NCBI GenBank assembly: GCA_027483795.1
Contig: JAIXTT010000013.1
Location: 43,169-107,168, forward strand
DNA length: 64,000 nt
DNA from: Hyphomicrobiales bacterium
GTDB taxonomy: Bacteria > Pseudomonadota > Alphaproteobacteria > Rhizobiales > Beijerinckiaceae
Reading direction: 5' to 3'
Shown: positions 33,547-42,484 of the stretch, piece after piece
Layout: the number at the start of each line of letters is the position of its first letter
How positions within the stretch are numbered: position 1 is the stretch's first letter
Notes under the pieces: model-generated
Database searches by the model: none
The model's input: only the letters and a program-made list of their open reading frames with translations
Told to the model about the DNA's origin: nothing
Position numbers and translations under genes: made by a program

Positions 33547-34248
33547 ATGACCGTTCCGGACGCCTTTCGTGAAGCCGCGGGACTCGTGGTCGACCTCGAT
33601 CCTCGCTTCGTCGGGATCGTGGCGCTGTCGCTGCGGGTGACGCTGACCGCCGTGCTGGCGGCGGCCGCGATCGGCCTGCCGCTCGGCGCCTTGCTGGGCA
33701 TTTCGCGCTTCCCCGGCCGCTCGGCCGTGATCGTTTTCGTGAACGCGTTGATGGGACTGCCGCCGGTGGTGGCGGGGCTGATGATCTTTCTGCTGCTCTC
33801 CCGCTCCGGGCCCTTGGGTTCGTGGGGCATGCTCTTCACGCCTTCCGCGATGATCGCCGCGCAGACGCTCCTCGTGCTGCCGATCGTGATCGCGCTGACG
33901 CGGCAGACGGTCGAGGATCTCTGGGGCGAGTATCGCGAGCATCTCGCCTCGATCGGCCTCACGGGGCTCAGGGCCGTCCCGACGCTGTTGTGGGACGCGC
34001 GCTTCGCCTTGGCGACGGCGCTGCTCGCGGGCTTCGGCCGCGCCAGCGCGGAGGTCGGGGCGGTGCTGATCGTGGGCGGCAACATCGCGGGCTACACCCG
34101 CACGATGACGACCGCGATCGCGCTCGAGACCTCCAAGGGCGATCTGGCGCTCGCGCTCGGGCTCGGTCTGGTCCTCGTCTGCCTCACGCTGTTCGTGAAC
34201 GCCGCGGCCTACGGCGCGAGCCGTCTCGGCGCACGCTACGCGGGATGA
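33547..34248 (+). CDS. tupB: Tungstate/molybdate-type ABC transporter permease
   Basis: 233 residues with five to six membrane segments (FVGIVALSLRVTLTAVLAAAAIGLPLGALLG, AVIVFVNALMGLPPVVAGLMIFLLLS, MIAAQTLLVLPIVIALT and others). The EAA loop region YREHLASIGLTGLRAVPTLLWDARFALATALLAGFGRASAEVGAVLIVGGNIAGYTRTMTTAIALETSKGDL is very like TupB/YcjO-type oxyanion permeases. The stop overlaps the ATPase start (ATGA). Together with TupA and TupC it forms a tungstate-specific importer; the gene symbol is by family resemblance. Confidence 0.82.
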   Translation: MTVPDAFREAAGLVVDLDPRFVGIVALSLRVTLTAVLAAAAIGLPLGALLGISRFPGRSAVIVFVNALMGLPPVVAGLMIFLLLSRSGPLGSWGMLFTPSAMIAAQTLLVLPIVIALTRQTVEDLWGEYREHLASIGLTGLRAVPTLLWDARFALATALLAGFGRASAEVGAVLIVGGNIAGYTRTMTTAIALETSKGDLALALGLGLVLVCLTLFVNAAAYGASRLGARYAG

Positions 34249-34982
34249 CCGACATGCGCGCCGATCCCTCCATCCTGCCGCTCGTCGTCGAGGGCCTCGG
34301 TTTCGAGGCGGACGGGCGGGCGCTTCTGGCCGATGTCGGCTTCACGCTGCGTCGCGGCAGGCCGACCGTGGTGCTGGGGCCGAACGGGGCCGGCAAGTCC
34401 CTCCTGCTGCGACTCTGCCACGGGCTGATCGCGCCGGGCACGGGCGCGGTACGATGGGCCGCCGACGAGGGCGTCGCCGCCGGGCGGAAGCGCCATGCCA
34501 TGGTGTTCCAGAAGCCCGTGATCCTGCGGCGCTCCGTCCGCGCGAATCTCGACCATGCGCTCTCGGCCGCCGGGACGGATTCGGCCGGACGGGCGGAACG
34601 GACGGCGGCCGCGCTCGTGCGGTTCGGGCTGACGGCGCTGGCCGATGCGCCGGCGCGGCGGCTTTCGGGCGGCGAGCAGCAGCGGTTGGCCATTGCGCGC
34701 GCCTGGGCTCTCGGGCCTGAAGTCCTCTTCATGGACGAGCCCTGCGCCAATCTCGACCCGGGCTCGACGGCCCGGATCGAAAGCCTCGTCTCCGATCTCG
34801 CCTCCGAAGGCGTGACGGTCGTCATGACCACGCATGATCTCGGACAGGCGCGCCGCCTCGCCGAGCGCGTGCTGTTTCTGGACAAGGGCCGCCTCGTCGA
34901 GGACGCGCCCGCCGACCGCTTCTTCGACGCGCCGGAAACGCCGCAGGCCGCGGCCTTCCTGCGCGGCGATCTTCTTTGGTGA
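34245..34982 (+). CDS. tupC: Tungstate/molybdate-type ABC transporter ATPase
   Basis: 245 residues. Walker A GPNGAGKS, Q-loop VFQKPVILRRSV, signature LSGGEQQRLAIARAWA, Walker B VLFMDEPCANLDP and the H-loop TTHDLGQARRLAERVLFLDKG all appear in order, so the protein should be an active ABC ATPase. The C-terminus is short and lacks a TOBE/MOP domain, as in TupC and unlike ModC. It overlaps the permease gene by four bases. Confidence 0.88.
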   Translation: MTDMRADPSILPLVVEGLGFEADGRALLADVGFTLRRGRPTVVLGPNGAGKSLLLRLCHGLIAPGTGAVRWAADEGVAAGRKRHAMVFQKPVILRRSVRANLDHALSAAGTDSAGRAERTAAALVRFGLTALADAPARRLSGGEQQRLAIARAWALGPEVLFMDEPCANLDPGSTARIESLVSDLASEGVTVVMTTHDLGQARRLAERVLFLDKGRLVEDAPADRFFDAPETPQAAAFLRGDLLW

Positions 34983-35014
34983 CGCTTCTCGAAACGAATC
35001 CGGAAAGGACCACA

Positions 35015-35860
35015 ATGTCTTCCACGCGCAGGCTTTTCATCGCGGCCGCTCTCGGCCTCGGCCTCGGCTTCGCCTCCTCCGCCCATGCTCAGGGCGCGGC
35101 GGAGCGCTTCATCACCGTCTCGTCGACGACGTCGACCCAGGACTCCGGTCTGTTCGGACATCTCCTTCCGCTGTTCAAGGCGAAGACCGGGATCGACGTC
35201 CGGGTCGTGTCGCAGGGCACGGGGCAGGCGCTCGACACCGGACGGCGCGGGGATGCGGACGTGGTCTTCGTGCATGCGCGGGCGCAGGAGCTGAAATTCG
35301 TCGAGGACGGTTTCGGCGTCGAGCGCAAGGCCGTGATGTACAACGACTTCGTGCTGATCGGGCCGAAGTCCGACCCGGCCGGGATCAAGGGCTCCGCCGA
35401 CATCGCGGCGGCGCTCAAGGCGATCGCGGCCAAGCAGGCCCCGTTCGTCTCCCGTGGCGACCGCTCCGGCACGCACAGCGCCGAACTGGCGCTCTGGAAG
35501 GGCGCCGATCTCGACCTCGAGAAGATCCGCGGATCCTGGTATCGCGAGATCGGGCAGGGCATGGGCGCGGCGCTGAACACCGCGGGCGGCATGAACGGCT
35601 ATGTGCTGTCCGATCGCGGCACATGGCTGAGCTTCAAGAACCGCGGCGAACTCGACATCGTGGTGGAAGGCGACCGGCGGCTCTTCAACCAATACGGCGT
35701 GATGCTCGTGAACCCGCAGAAGCATCCGCATGTGAAGGCCAAGGACGGGCAGGCCTTCATCGATTGGCTGGTCGGCCCCGAGGGGCAGAAGGCGATCGCC
35801 GACTACAAGATCGAGGGCAAGCAGCTGTTCTTCCCGAACGCGGCGCAGCCCGGCGCCTGA
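35015..35860 (+). CDS. tupA: Tungstate/molybdate-type ABC binding protein
   Basis: 281 residues. A Sec signal peptide (STRRLFIAAALGLGLGFASSAHAQ) is followed by the TupA pattern ITVSSTTSTQDSGLFGHLLPLFKAKTGIDVRVVSQGTGQALDTGRRGDADVVFVH. SRGDRSGTH, the GMGAALN region and DRGTWL follow, the residues that in TupA proteins surround the oxyanion. GGAAAGGA precedes ATG 35015. It is the last gene of the operon; its stop lies 9 bp from the stop of the convergent bchD. Confidence 0.88.
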   Translation: MSSTRRLFIAAALGLGLGFASSAHAQGAAERFITVSSTTSTQDSGLFGHLLPLFKAKTGIDVRVVSQGTGQALDTGRRGDADVVFVHARAQELKFVEDGFGVERKAVMYNDFVLIGPKSDPAGIKGSADIAAALKAIAAKQAPFVSRGDRSGTHSAELALWKGADLDLEKIRGSWYREIGQGMGAALNTAGGMNGYVLSDRGTWLSFKNRGELDIVVEGDRRLFNQYGVMLVNPQKHPHVKAKDGQAFIDWLVGPEGQKAIADYKIEGKQLFFPNAAQPGA

Positions 35861-35869
35861 GCCGCGCCT

Positions 35870-37657
35870 TCAGCCCCGCGCGGCCTTCGCCGCCGCCGAG
35901 GCGGCGCGGGCCATGCGGGCGGCGTCGGCCTGCGGCAGGGCGACGTAGCGCGCGCCCATGGCCTCGGCGATCTCGCGGGCTTTCGGCTGAGGCCGGGGCG
36001 AGGTGTCGATGAGGACCGCGTCGCACCCCGCGAGCCTGAAGGCCTGCGCGGCTGCGAGCGCATCGGCGGAGGCCTCCGCGCGGCCGCCCGCACCGCTGCG
36101 GGCGATGTTCGCCTGACCGTCGGTGAGCAGCACGACGACGGGCGTGTCGCCCTTCTTCTTCACGGCTTCGGCGATGCGCCGCGCCTCGTCGAGCCCCGAC
36201 GCGAGCGGCGTGCCGCCGCCGCCCGGCAGCGCGCCCAGCGCGCGCTTGGCACGGGCGAGCGAGCGGGTCGGCGGGAGAATCGTCTCCGCGCCCGGGCCGC
36301 GGAAGGCGATGAGGGCGACCTCGTCGCGGCGGACATAGCATTCGGCCAGCATCAGCTCGACCGCGCCCTTGGCCTCGCCGAGGCGATGCAACGCGGCCGA
36401 ACCGGAGGCGTCGACGACGAAGACGGTCGCGATGCGCCGGCGGATGCGCCGGCGGACATGGCGGAAATCGTCCGGCCGCAGCCGGATCGCCGGGCCGCCG
36501 GGAACGGCCTTGCGGAAGGGCTGCTGCGGGATCGCGGCGCGCAGCGTGGCGAGGAGGGCGAGACGCTCGCCGCGTGCTGCGCGGCCCGACGTGATGCCCG
36601 CCGGGCGGCCCCGTCGGCCGGTGGCGGGCAGGTTTCCGCGACCCCGCGCCCCGGATTTCGCGGCCGCCGCGGAGCGATCGACGATCGCGGCGAAGACCTC
36701 GGGCGGCAGCGCGGCGCGGACGGCCTCGATTACGGTTTCGGCGAGCGAGCCCGCATCGGTGCGGTCCTCGTCGGTCTCCGTTTCGGGCTCCGAGGAGGAG
36801 TCCTCCGGCTCGGTCGGAGGCGGTTCGTCGGGGGAGGCCTCGGCCTGTTCCGGCGGAGGATCGGACGGCGGCGGTTCGGTCTCCGGAGCGGGGGCGGGCA
36901 GCGTCGTCGCGCGCGGCAGAAGAACGAGGCGGGCAGCCGTCGCGAGGTCGCGATCTTCCATCGCCCTGCGCCCGTCGAGGGCGGCGGCGGCGCGCGCGAC
37001 CCGCAACGCGGCGGAGACGGCGCGAATTGAGGCGATGCCGAAGCTTTCGGCGATTTCCACAAGTGCGGGAATCGCTTGGTCGGACATCTTGACGGATCGA
37101 TTCAGGCTTCGCGCGCGGCGGACGGCGGTCGGGTCGCAGGCCTCGTGAGCCTCGGCGAGGTCGGCGAGGGTCACCGCGTCGAGATCGACGACGAGGGCGA
37201 GGCGATCGGCGAGGGACGGCAGGAGCGGCTCGTCGGGACCGATGCCTTCGTCGAGCGCGACCACGCCGAAACGGGCGGGCGCTTCGGAGGACCGGCCCGT
37301 GTCCAGCGCGGCTTCCAGCAGGGCCGCCGCGCCGCGATCGATCCGTTCGGCCATGGCGGCGACGACGACGCCTCCGTCCGCCTCCGCCAACAGGCCCGTC
37401 TGCAGGACCGGGCGACCGGACGCGAGCGTGGCGCCGAGATCGAGCCCGCCGATCAGCCGCGTCTCGTCGACGCCGACCGGGAGCCGCCGGATCGGCGCAT
37501 CGGGGAGCAGTTCGGCCAGAAGTTCGAGCAAGGCGTCGCGGGCCGGCCCCGCGCGACCGCGCAGGCGCAGGCCCGTTCCTTCCGGATCGACGGCGAAGAG
37601 CGCGAGCGCGAGCGTCGCCTCCGACCACGGATTCGGAGCGGCCGGGCGGCCGTTCAC
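35870..37657 (-). CDS. bchD: Magnesium chelatase subunit D
   Basis: 595 residues. The N-terminal AAA-like half resembles BchI but lacks a normal P-loop. A Pro/Glu/Asp-rich linker lies at about 325-360 (PAPAPETEPPPSDPPP and following acidic run). The C-terminal von Willebrand A domain has MIDAS residues DASGS at 416-420 and LLTDGQAN. BchD bridges the BchI hexamer and BchH in Mg insertion into protoporphyrin IX. The start is a GTG overlapping the bchI stop (GTGA), so translation is coupled. Confidence 0.95.
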   Translation of the reverse strand: MNGRPAAPNPWSEATLALALFAVDPEGTGLRLRGRAGPARDALLELLAELLPDAPIRRLPVGVDETRLIGGLDLGATLASGRPVLQTGLLAEADGGVVVAAMAERIDRGAAALLEAALDTGRSSEAPARFGVVALDEGIGPDEPLLPSLADRLALVVDLDAVTLADLAEAHEACDPTAVRRARSLNRSVKMSDQAIPALVEIAESFGIASIRAVSAALRVARAAAALDGRRAMEDRDLATAARLVLLPRATTLPAPAPETEPPPSDPPPEQAEASPDEPPPTEPEDSSSEPETETDEDRTDAGSLAETVIEAVRAALPPEVFAAIVDRSAAAAKSGARGRGNLPATGRRGRPAGITSGRAARGERLALLATLRAAIPQQPFRKAVPGGPAIRLRPDDFRHVRRRIRRRIATVFVVDASGSAALHRLGEAKGAVELMLAECYVRRDEVALIAFRGPGAETILPPTRSLARAKRALGALPGGGGTPLASGLDEARRIAEAVKKKGDTPVVVLLTDGQANIARSGAGGRAEASADALAAAQAFRLAGCDAVLIDTSPRPQPKAREIAEAMGARYVALPQADAARMARAASAAAKAARG

Positions 37658-38799
37658 GGCAGGATTTCGGCGACGGCGCGTTCGATGCGGACGCCGGAGC
37701 CCGTGTCGTCGAGCGGGTTGCGGCGCAGTCGGTGGCGGAGCACGCCGGGCGCGACCTTGCGCAGATGGCCGAGCCCGACCGCATCGGCCCCGTCCAGAGC
37801 GGCGAAGGCGCGCGCGGCGCGGACGAGGACGAGTTCGCCCCGCAGACCGTCCGTGCCCAGGGCGAGGCAGAGCCGGGCGGCCGCCTCCAGCACGGCGTCG
37901 GAGACGTCGAGCGCCGCCAGACGGGCCTTGGCCGCGACGATGCGGCGGCGCAGCTTCGCGGTGTCCTTGCTCCAGGCGGCGGCGAAGGCTTCGCGGTCGC
38001 GCTCGAAGGCGTCGCGGCGGCGGATCACCTCCACGCGGTCCTTGATCTCGCGCGGCGTCGACACTTCCACGCAGAGTCCGAAACGGTCCAGAAGCTGCGG
38101 GCGAAGCTCGCCTTCTTCCGGATTGCCGCTGCCGACCAGCACGAATTTCGCGGGGTGGCGGATGCTCAGTCCCTCGCGCTCCACGACGTTGCGGCCGGAG
38201 GCGGCGACGTCGAGCAGAAGGTCGACCAGATGGTCTTCGAGCAGGTTGATCTCGTCGACATAGAGGAAGCCGCCGTTCGCCTTGGCGAGCAGGCCGGGCT
38301 CGAAGCGCTTCTCGCCCCGGGCGAGCGCGCTTTCGAGATCGAGCGCGCCGACGAGGCGGTCTTCGGTCGCGCCGAGGGGAAGATCGACCACGGGGATGCG
38401 TGCGGTCGCCGCCTTGCCGGGCGTGCCGGAAAGCGAGCAATGCGGGCAGGTCGAGACGGAAGAGGAGCCCGGTTCGCAGGCATAGGGGCAGCCCGCGATC
38501 ACCTTGCGTTCGGGGAGGAGGGCGGCGAGGCCGCGGACGGCCGTCGATTTGCCGGTCCCGCGATCGCCGAAGACGAGTACGCCGCCGACGGAAGGGTCGA
38601 CCGCCGCGATCATCAGCGCGGTCTTCACCTCGTCCTGGCCGACGATGGCGGCGAAGGGATAGGCGTCGTGGTTCTCGATCACGCGCGGCTTCGCGGGCCG
38701 CGGGGAGGAGGCCGGTCGCGAAACCGCGGCCGGGGCGGGATCGCGCGCGTCGTCCGCGCGCGATCCGAAGGCGTCGTCGACGTCAGAGTTTCTTTCCAT
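37654..38799 (-). CDS. bchI: Magnesium chelatase ATPase subunit I
   Basis: 381 residues. A roughly 45-residue N-terminal extension precedes FAAIVGQDEVKTALMIAAVDP. Walker A GDRGTGKS is at 78-85 and Walker B FLYVDEINLL around 178-187. The arginine finger region GSGNPEEGELRPQLLDRFG and sensor regions are intact. A CPYAC...CPHC cysteine set at about 104-121 lies in the usual BchI insertion. The ATG at 38799 overlaps the 3' end of the cytochrome gene by 17 bp, so bchI depends on the cycA transcript. Confidence 0.96.
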   Translation of the reverse strand: MERNSDVDDAFGSRADDARDPAPAAVSRPASSPRPAKPRVIENHDAYPFAAIVGQDEVKTALMIAAVDPSVGGVLVFGDRGTGKSTAVRGLAALLPERKVIAGCPYACEPGSSSVSTCPHCSLSGTPGKAATARIPVVDLPLGATEDRLVGALDLESALARGEKRFEPGLLAKANGGFLYVDEINLLEDHLVDLLLDVAASGRNVVEREGLSIRHPAKFVLVGSGNPEEGELRPQLLDRFGLCVEVSTPREIKDRVEVIRRRDAFERDREAFAAAWSKDTAKLRRRIVAAKARLAALDVSDAVLEAAARLCLALGTDGLRGELVLVRAARAFAALDGADAVGLGHLRKVAPGVLRHRLRRNPLDDTGSGVRIERAVAEILP

Positions 38800-39178
38800 C
38801 CGGTCCGAACTGCTTGAGATAGGCGACGATGTTGTCGATCTCGGCCTCGTTGGTGAGGCCCGCGAACACCATCTTGGTGCCCGGAATCTTCGCCCTGGGG
38901 TTCTTGATGTATTCGCGGAACGTGGCCTCGTCCCAAGTAAGGCCCGAGTTCTTGTTCGCGTCCGAATAGTTGTAGCCCTCGACGGTGCCCGCCTTGCGGC
39001 CGATGAGGCCGTTCATCTGCGGGCCGACGCCGTTCTTGGCCGTCTCGCCGACCTGATGGCAGGCGCGGCACTTCAGGAACACCTTCTCGCCGGCGGCGGC
39101 GTCCTGCGCCGAAGCGGCGCCCGCGGTCAGGAAAAGAGCGGGCACGGCCGCAAGAAGCAGGGAAAGGCGGAATTTCAT
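38783..39178 (-). CDS. cycA: Soluble c-type cytochrome (cytochrome c2-like)
   Basis: 131 residues. A Sec signal peptide (MKFRLSLLLAAVPALFLTAGAASA) is followed by a class I cytochrome c fold with CRACH at 37-41 and the Met ligand in TKMVF (Met103). The GYNYSDANKNSGLTWDEATFREYIKNPRAKIPGTKM region is typical of cytochrome c2 and mitochondrial cytochrome c. GGAGGA lies 6 nt before the ATG. Its place in the photosynthesis cluster suggests it carries electrons from the bc1 complex to the reaction-centre cytochrome PufC or to oxidases. Confidence 0.92.
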   Translation of the reverse strand: MKFRLSLLLAAVPALFLTAGAASAQDAAAGEKVFLKCRACHQVGETAKNGVGPQMNGLIGRKAGTVEGYNYSDANKNSGLTWDEATFREYIKNPRAKIPGTKMVFAGLTNEAEIDNIVAYLKQFGPDGKKL

Positions 39179-39354
39179 CTTGGATCCTCCCGGATGGACG
39201 GCGCGCGCCGTCTGGGTCGCTTGCACCGAGGCGACGGCGATCCGTGAGATCGTCTGAAACGCACGCGGCGCATGTGAAATAGCGCCCGTGCGGTCAGCGT
39301 CCATAGCCTCGGAGCAGTTACGCCCGGAGGAGCGAGTCGGATCCGTGACGAAGG

Positions 39355-40353
39355 TCAAGCCGAAGCCCTCCCTTCGCGGGACATCCGCGCCGCCGCGGCC
39401 GCTTCGATCTCCTGCGGGCGGAGAAGGCGTGCGGGCGGGCGGAATTCGACGTTTTCGGGGACGCCCGCGCGTTCTTCGACCGTGACGGTCCGAAGCTTGC
39501 GCAGACGCTCGATGAGACCCGCGACCAGATAGTCGGGCGCCGAGGCGCCGGCGGTCAGGCCGAGCGAGTCGACCCCGTCGAGCCAAGCGGCATCGAAGAG
39601 TTCGGGGCGGTCGAGCAGGACGCTGCGGACGCCCGCCGCCTCGCCGATCTCGCGCAACCGGTTCGAGTTGGAGCTGTTGGCGGCCCCCATGACGACGATC
39701 AGATCGACGTCGCCCGCGAGATCGCGGACCGCGCGTTGGCGATTCTGGGTCGCGTAGCAGATGTCGTTGGTGCCGGGACCGACGACGGCGGGAAAGCGCG
39801 CCTTCAAGGCCTCGATCACGTCTTGCGTGTCGTCGAGGCTCAGCGTCGTCTGGGTGACGTAGGCGACCTTTTCGGGATCGGCGACGTCGAGCGCGGCGAC
39901 CTCCTCGACGGTGGCGACCACATGCAGCGGCCCGTCGATCTGGCCGACGGTGCCCTTCACCTCGGGATGATCGGCATGGCCGATCAGCACCACGTCATAT
40001 CCCTTTTCCGCATAGCGGCGGCCCTCGTTGTGGACCTTCAGCACCAGCGGACAGGCGGCGTTGACGACGTCGAGGCCGCGGCGCGCGGCCTCGGCCTCCA
40101 CCGAGCGCGGCACGCCGTGCGCGGAGAGGACGGTCAGCGCGCCGTCGGGGATCTCGTCGGTGTCGGCGACGAAGATCGCGCCCTTGGCCCTGAGATCGTC
40201 CACGACCTGCCGATTGTGGACGATTTCATGCCGGACATAGACGGGCGCACCGTGGATTTCGAGCGCCCGCTCCACGATCTCCACGGCACGGATCACGCCC
40301 GCGCAGAAGCTGCGCGGGTTGGCGAGGATGATCCGAAGCGGTGCGGCGCTCAT
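39355..40353 (-). CDS. ispH: 4-hydroxy-3-methylbut-2-enyl diphosphate reductase
   Basis: A 332-residue IspH/LytB iron-sulfur enzyme making IPP and DMAPP in the last MEP-pathway step. The three Fe-S cysteines are seen in SFCAGV (C17), NAACPLV (C101) and DICYAT (C199). The His/Glu catalytic segment GHADHPEVKGTVGQ (His126, Glu131), TQTTLS and SSNSNRL are all present. It lies 22 bp after hemA in the photosynthesis cluster, so precursor supply for phytol and carotenoids is tied to pigment synthesis. It may be an extra copy beside a housekeeping ispH elsewhere. Confidence 0.95.
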   Translation of the reverse strand: MSAAPLRIILANPRSFCAGVIRAVEIVERALEIHGAPVYVRHEIVHNRQVVDDLRAKGAIFVADTDEIPDGALTVLSAHGVPRSVEAEAARRGLDVVNAACPLVLKVHNEGRRYAEKGYDVVLIGHADHPEVKGTVGQIDGPLHVVATVEEVAALDVADPEKVAYVTQTTLSLDDTQDVIEALKARFPAVVGPGTNDICYATQNRQRAVRDLAGDVDLIVVMGAANSSNSNRLREIGEAAGVRSVLLDRPELFDAAWLDGVDSLGLTAGASAPDYLVAGLIERLRKLRTVTVEERAGVPENVEFRPPARLLRPQEIEAAAAARMSREGRASA

Positions 40354-40375
40354 GGCGGCGGGTTCCTCTTCCGGT

Positions 40376-41587
40376 TCAGGCTGCGCTGCGCAGGCCCAGA
40401 TCGGCCCAGATCGAGGTCAGCGCCGCGACCAGGTGATCGATGTCCGCTTCGGTATGGACGGGCGAGGGCGTCACGCGCAGGCGCTCGGTACCGCGCGGAA
40501 CGGTCGGATAGTTGATCGGCTGGACATAGATGCCGAAGCGGTCGAGCAGTTCGTCGCCGATGCGCTTGCAGAGCACCGCGTCGCCGACCATCACCGGCAC
40601 GATGTGGCTGGGATTGTCCAGATGCGGGATGCCCGCCGCGTCGAGCCGCTCGCGCACCTGACGGACGCGCGCCTGATGGGCCTCGCGCTCGACGGAACTC
40701 GTCTTCAGATGCCGGATGCTCGCCGCCGCGCCCGCCGCCAGCGAGGGCGGAAGCGACGTGGTGAAGATGAAGCCCGAAGCGAAGCTGCGCACGAAGTCGC
40801 ACAGCGCGGCGGAGGCGGTGATGTAGCCGCCCATCACGCCGAAGGCCTTGCCCAGCGTGCCCTCGATGACGTCGATGCGGTCGCGGACGCCGTCCCTTTC
40901 GGACACGCCGCCGCCGCGCGCACCGTAAAGGCCCACGGCATGGACCTCGTCGAGATAGGTGAGCGCACCGTATTTCTCGGCGACGTCGACGATGTCCGAA
41001 AGCGGGGCGATGTCGCCGTCCATCGAATAGACGCTCTCGAACATCACGATCTTCGGCCGACGCGGATCGAGATCGGCCAGCTTGCGGCTCAGATCGGCGA
41101 CGTCGTTGTGCTTGAAGATCCGCTTCTCCGCGCGGCTGTGGCGGAGCCCCTCGATCATCGAGGCATGGTTGCCTTCGTCCGAGATCACGACGCAGCCCGG
41201 CATGGAGGCCGCGAGCGTCGAGATGGAGGCCCAGTTCGAGACGTAGCCCGAGGTGAAGAGCAGCGCCGCCTCCTTGCCGTGGAGGTCGGCGAGCTCGCGT
41301 TCGAGCAGCACGTGATAGTGATTGGTCCCGGAGATGTTGCGGGTCCCGCCCGCCCCCGCGCCCGATTTCTCGATCGCCTCATGCATGGCGTTGAGCACGG
41401 TCGGATGCTGGCCCATGCCGAGATAGTCGTTCGAGCACCACACGGTGACTTCCCGCGCGCCGTTCGGACCGTGATGCACGGCCTTGGGGAACTCGCCCGC
41501 GCGGCGTTCGATGTCCGTGAAGACGCGATAACGTCCTTCGCTCTTCAGCTTGCCGAGCTCGTCCTTGAAGAAGCTCTCGTAATTCAT
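40376..41587 (-). CDS. hemA: 5-aminolevulinate synthase
   Basis: A 403-residue PLP enzyme joining glycine and succinyl-CoA (the C4 pathway of alphaproteobacteria). The conserved N-terminus [46 protein letters not shown] (Asp213) and [14 protein letters not shown] with the PLP Lys247 are all clear. The C-terminus keeps [11 protein letters not shown]. The ATG follows AAGGAGC and overlaps the puhE stop (ATGA), placing the first committed step of pigment synthesis at the end of the puh transcript. Confidence 0.97.
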   Translation of the reverse strand: MNYESFFKDELGKLKSEGRYRVFTDIERRAGEFPKAVHHGPNGAREVTVWCSNDYLGMGQHPTVLNAMHEAIEKSGAGAGGTRNISGTNHYHVLLERELADLHGKEAALLFTSGYVSNWASISTLAASMPGCVVISDEGNHASMIEGLRHSRAEKRIFKHNDVADLSRKLADLDPRRPKIVMFESVYSMDGDIAPLSDIVDVAEKYGALTYLDEVHAVGLYGARGGGVSERDGVRDRIDVIEGTLGKAFGVMGGYITASAALCDFVRSFASGFIFTTSLPPSLAAGAAASIRHLKTSSVEREAHQARVRQVRERLDAAGIPHLDNPSHIVPVMVGDAVLCKRIGDELLDRFGIYVQPINYPTVPRGTERLRVTPSPVHTEADIDHLVAALTSIWADLGLRSAA

Positions 41588-42474
41588 GATGCGGCTCCTT
41601 GTCGTCCGGCGGTCGAGAGGCGCATGCCGCAGGCCGCAGTTTTGTTTTCGCCGTCGCGGTCCGCAGGATGGGACGGATCGCGATGCGGGTCGTGGGTGTC
41701 GTCGGAAGGCGGCGCGCCATGCGCCGAGAGGCCCCAGCCCCAGAGGGTTTCGGCGCGCCAGGGAAAGACCAGGAACCAGTGCTCGACGAGGCCGAGGGCC
41801 GCGAGCGCGGCGAGCAGCGTCGTCGCGGCGGCCTGTGCGTCGGTCGCGGCGGGATCGGCCGCGCGCAGGGCGAGCAGCACGCAGAGCACGGTCGCCGCGG
41901 TGATCGAGACCGGGAAGAGGAGGTTCATCGTCCGGCGCCGGAAGAAGCTGCCGAGATGGGCGAGATGAGGCGGAAGCATGTCGTGCGGCGCATTGGGCAC
42001 GCCGAGAAAGAGATTGAGCTTGGCGCTGACGCGCATGCCCCAGAGGATCGCGAAGGCGGCGACACCGGTCGGGTTCGCGCCGCCCGCCGTCACGGCGGCG
42101 ACCGCGATGCCGGACAGCAGCAGCGCGAATTCGTGATGCGCCACCGCCCCGAAGCCGCGGCCGAAGCGATTCCAGCCGCTCGAGCCCACCGGACAGGGCG
42201 CGCTGCTCGAACCGCTCAGAAAGCCGGACAGGAAGGCGATCTCGTTCCAGCCCCAGACGACCAGCGTCGCGAGGAAGGCGACATAGGCGCCCGAAAGCGA
42301 AGGGTCGCGGGAGGAGACGTGGAGCGCGACGAGGGCTCCGGCGAGCATCGCCGTCGCGCCCAGCATCAGGAGGCCGCGCGAGCGGGCACGGAAGCGGTCG
42401 AGCCACAGGATCGCTCCGGTGGCGGACCACCAGAGCAGGATCGCAGCGAGGATCGGCCAGCCGTGCCGGATCAT
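41584..42474 (-). CDS. puhE: Photosynthetic complex assembly protein PuhE
   Basis: A 296-residue membrane protein of the PuhE family, with about seven to eight hydrophobic segments ([62 protein letters not shown], and others). The family-like [15 protein letters not shown] stretch ([34 protein letters not shown]) is present. The C-terminal tail is hydrophilic and His/Asp rich ([17 protein letters not shown]), not membrane-embedded. PuhE modulates LH1/RC assembly and bacteriochlorophyll flow in Rhodobacter. It begins 10 bp after acsF and is coupled to hemA. Confidence 0.92.
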   Translation of the reverse strand: MIRHGWPILAAILLWWSATGAILWLDRFRARSRGLLMLGATAMLAGALVALHVSSRDPSLSGAYVAFLATLVVWGWNEIAFLSGFLSGSSSAPCPVGSSGWNRFGRGFGAVAHHEFALLLSGIAVAAVTAGGANPTGVAAFAILWGMRVSAKLNLFLGVPNAPHDMLPPHLAHLGSFFRRRTMNLLFPVSITAATVLCVLLALRAADPAATDAQAAATTLLAALAALGLVEHWFLVFPWRAETLWGWGLSAHGAPPSDDTHDPHRDPSHPADRDGENKTAACGMRLSTAGRQGAAS

Positions 42475-42484
42475 GCGGTGTTCC

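Noticed and set aside
35861..35884. Hairpin between the convergent tupA and bchD stops as a bidirectional terminator
   Set aside because: A 7-bp stem with a 10-nt loop exists (GCCGCGC/GCGCGGC) but there is no T-run on either side.
39255..39275. TGT near CATGTGAAATAG as a PpsR site before cycA
   Set aside because: The matching ACA 12 bases later is absent; no TGT-N12-ACA is seen in the cycA upstream region.
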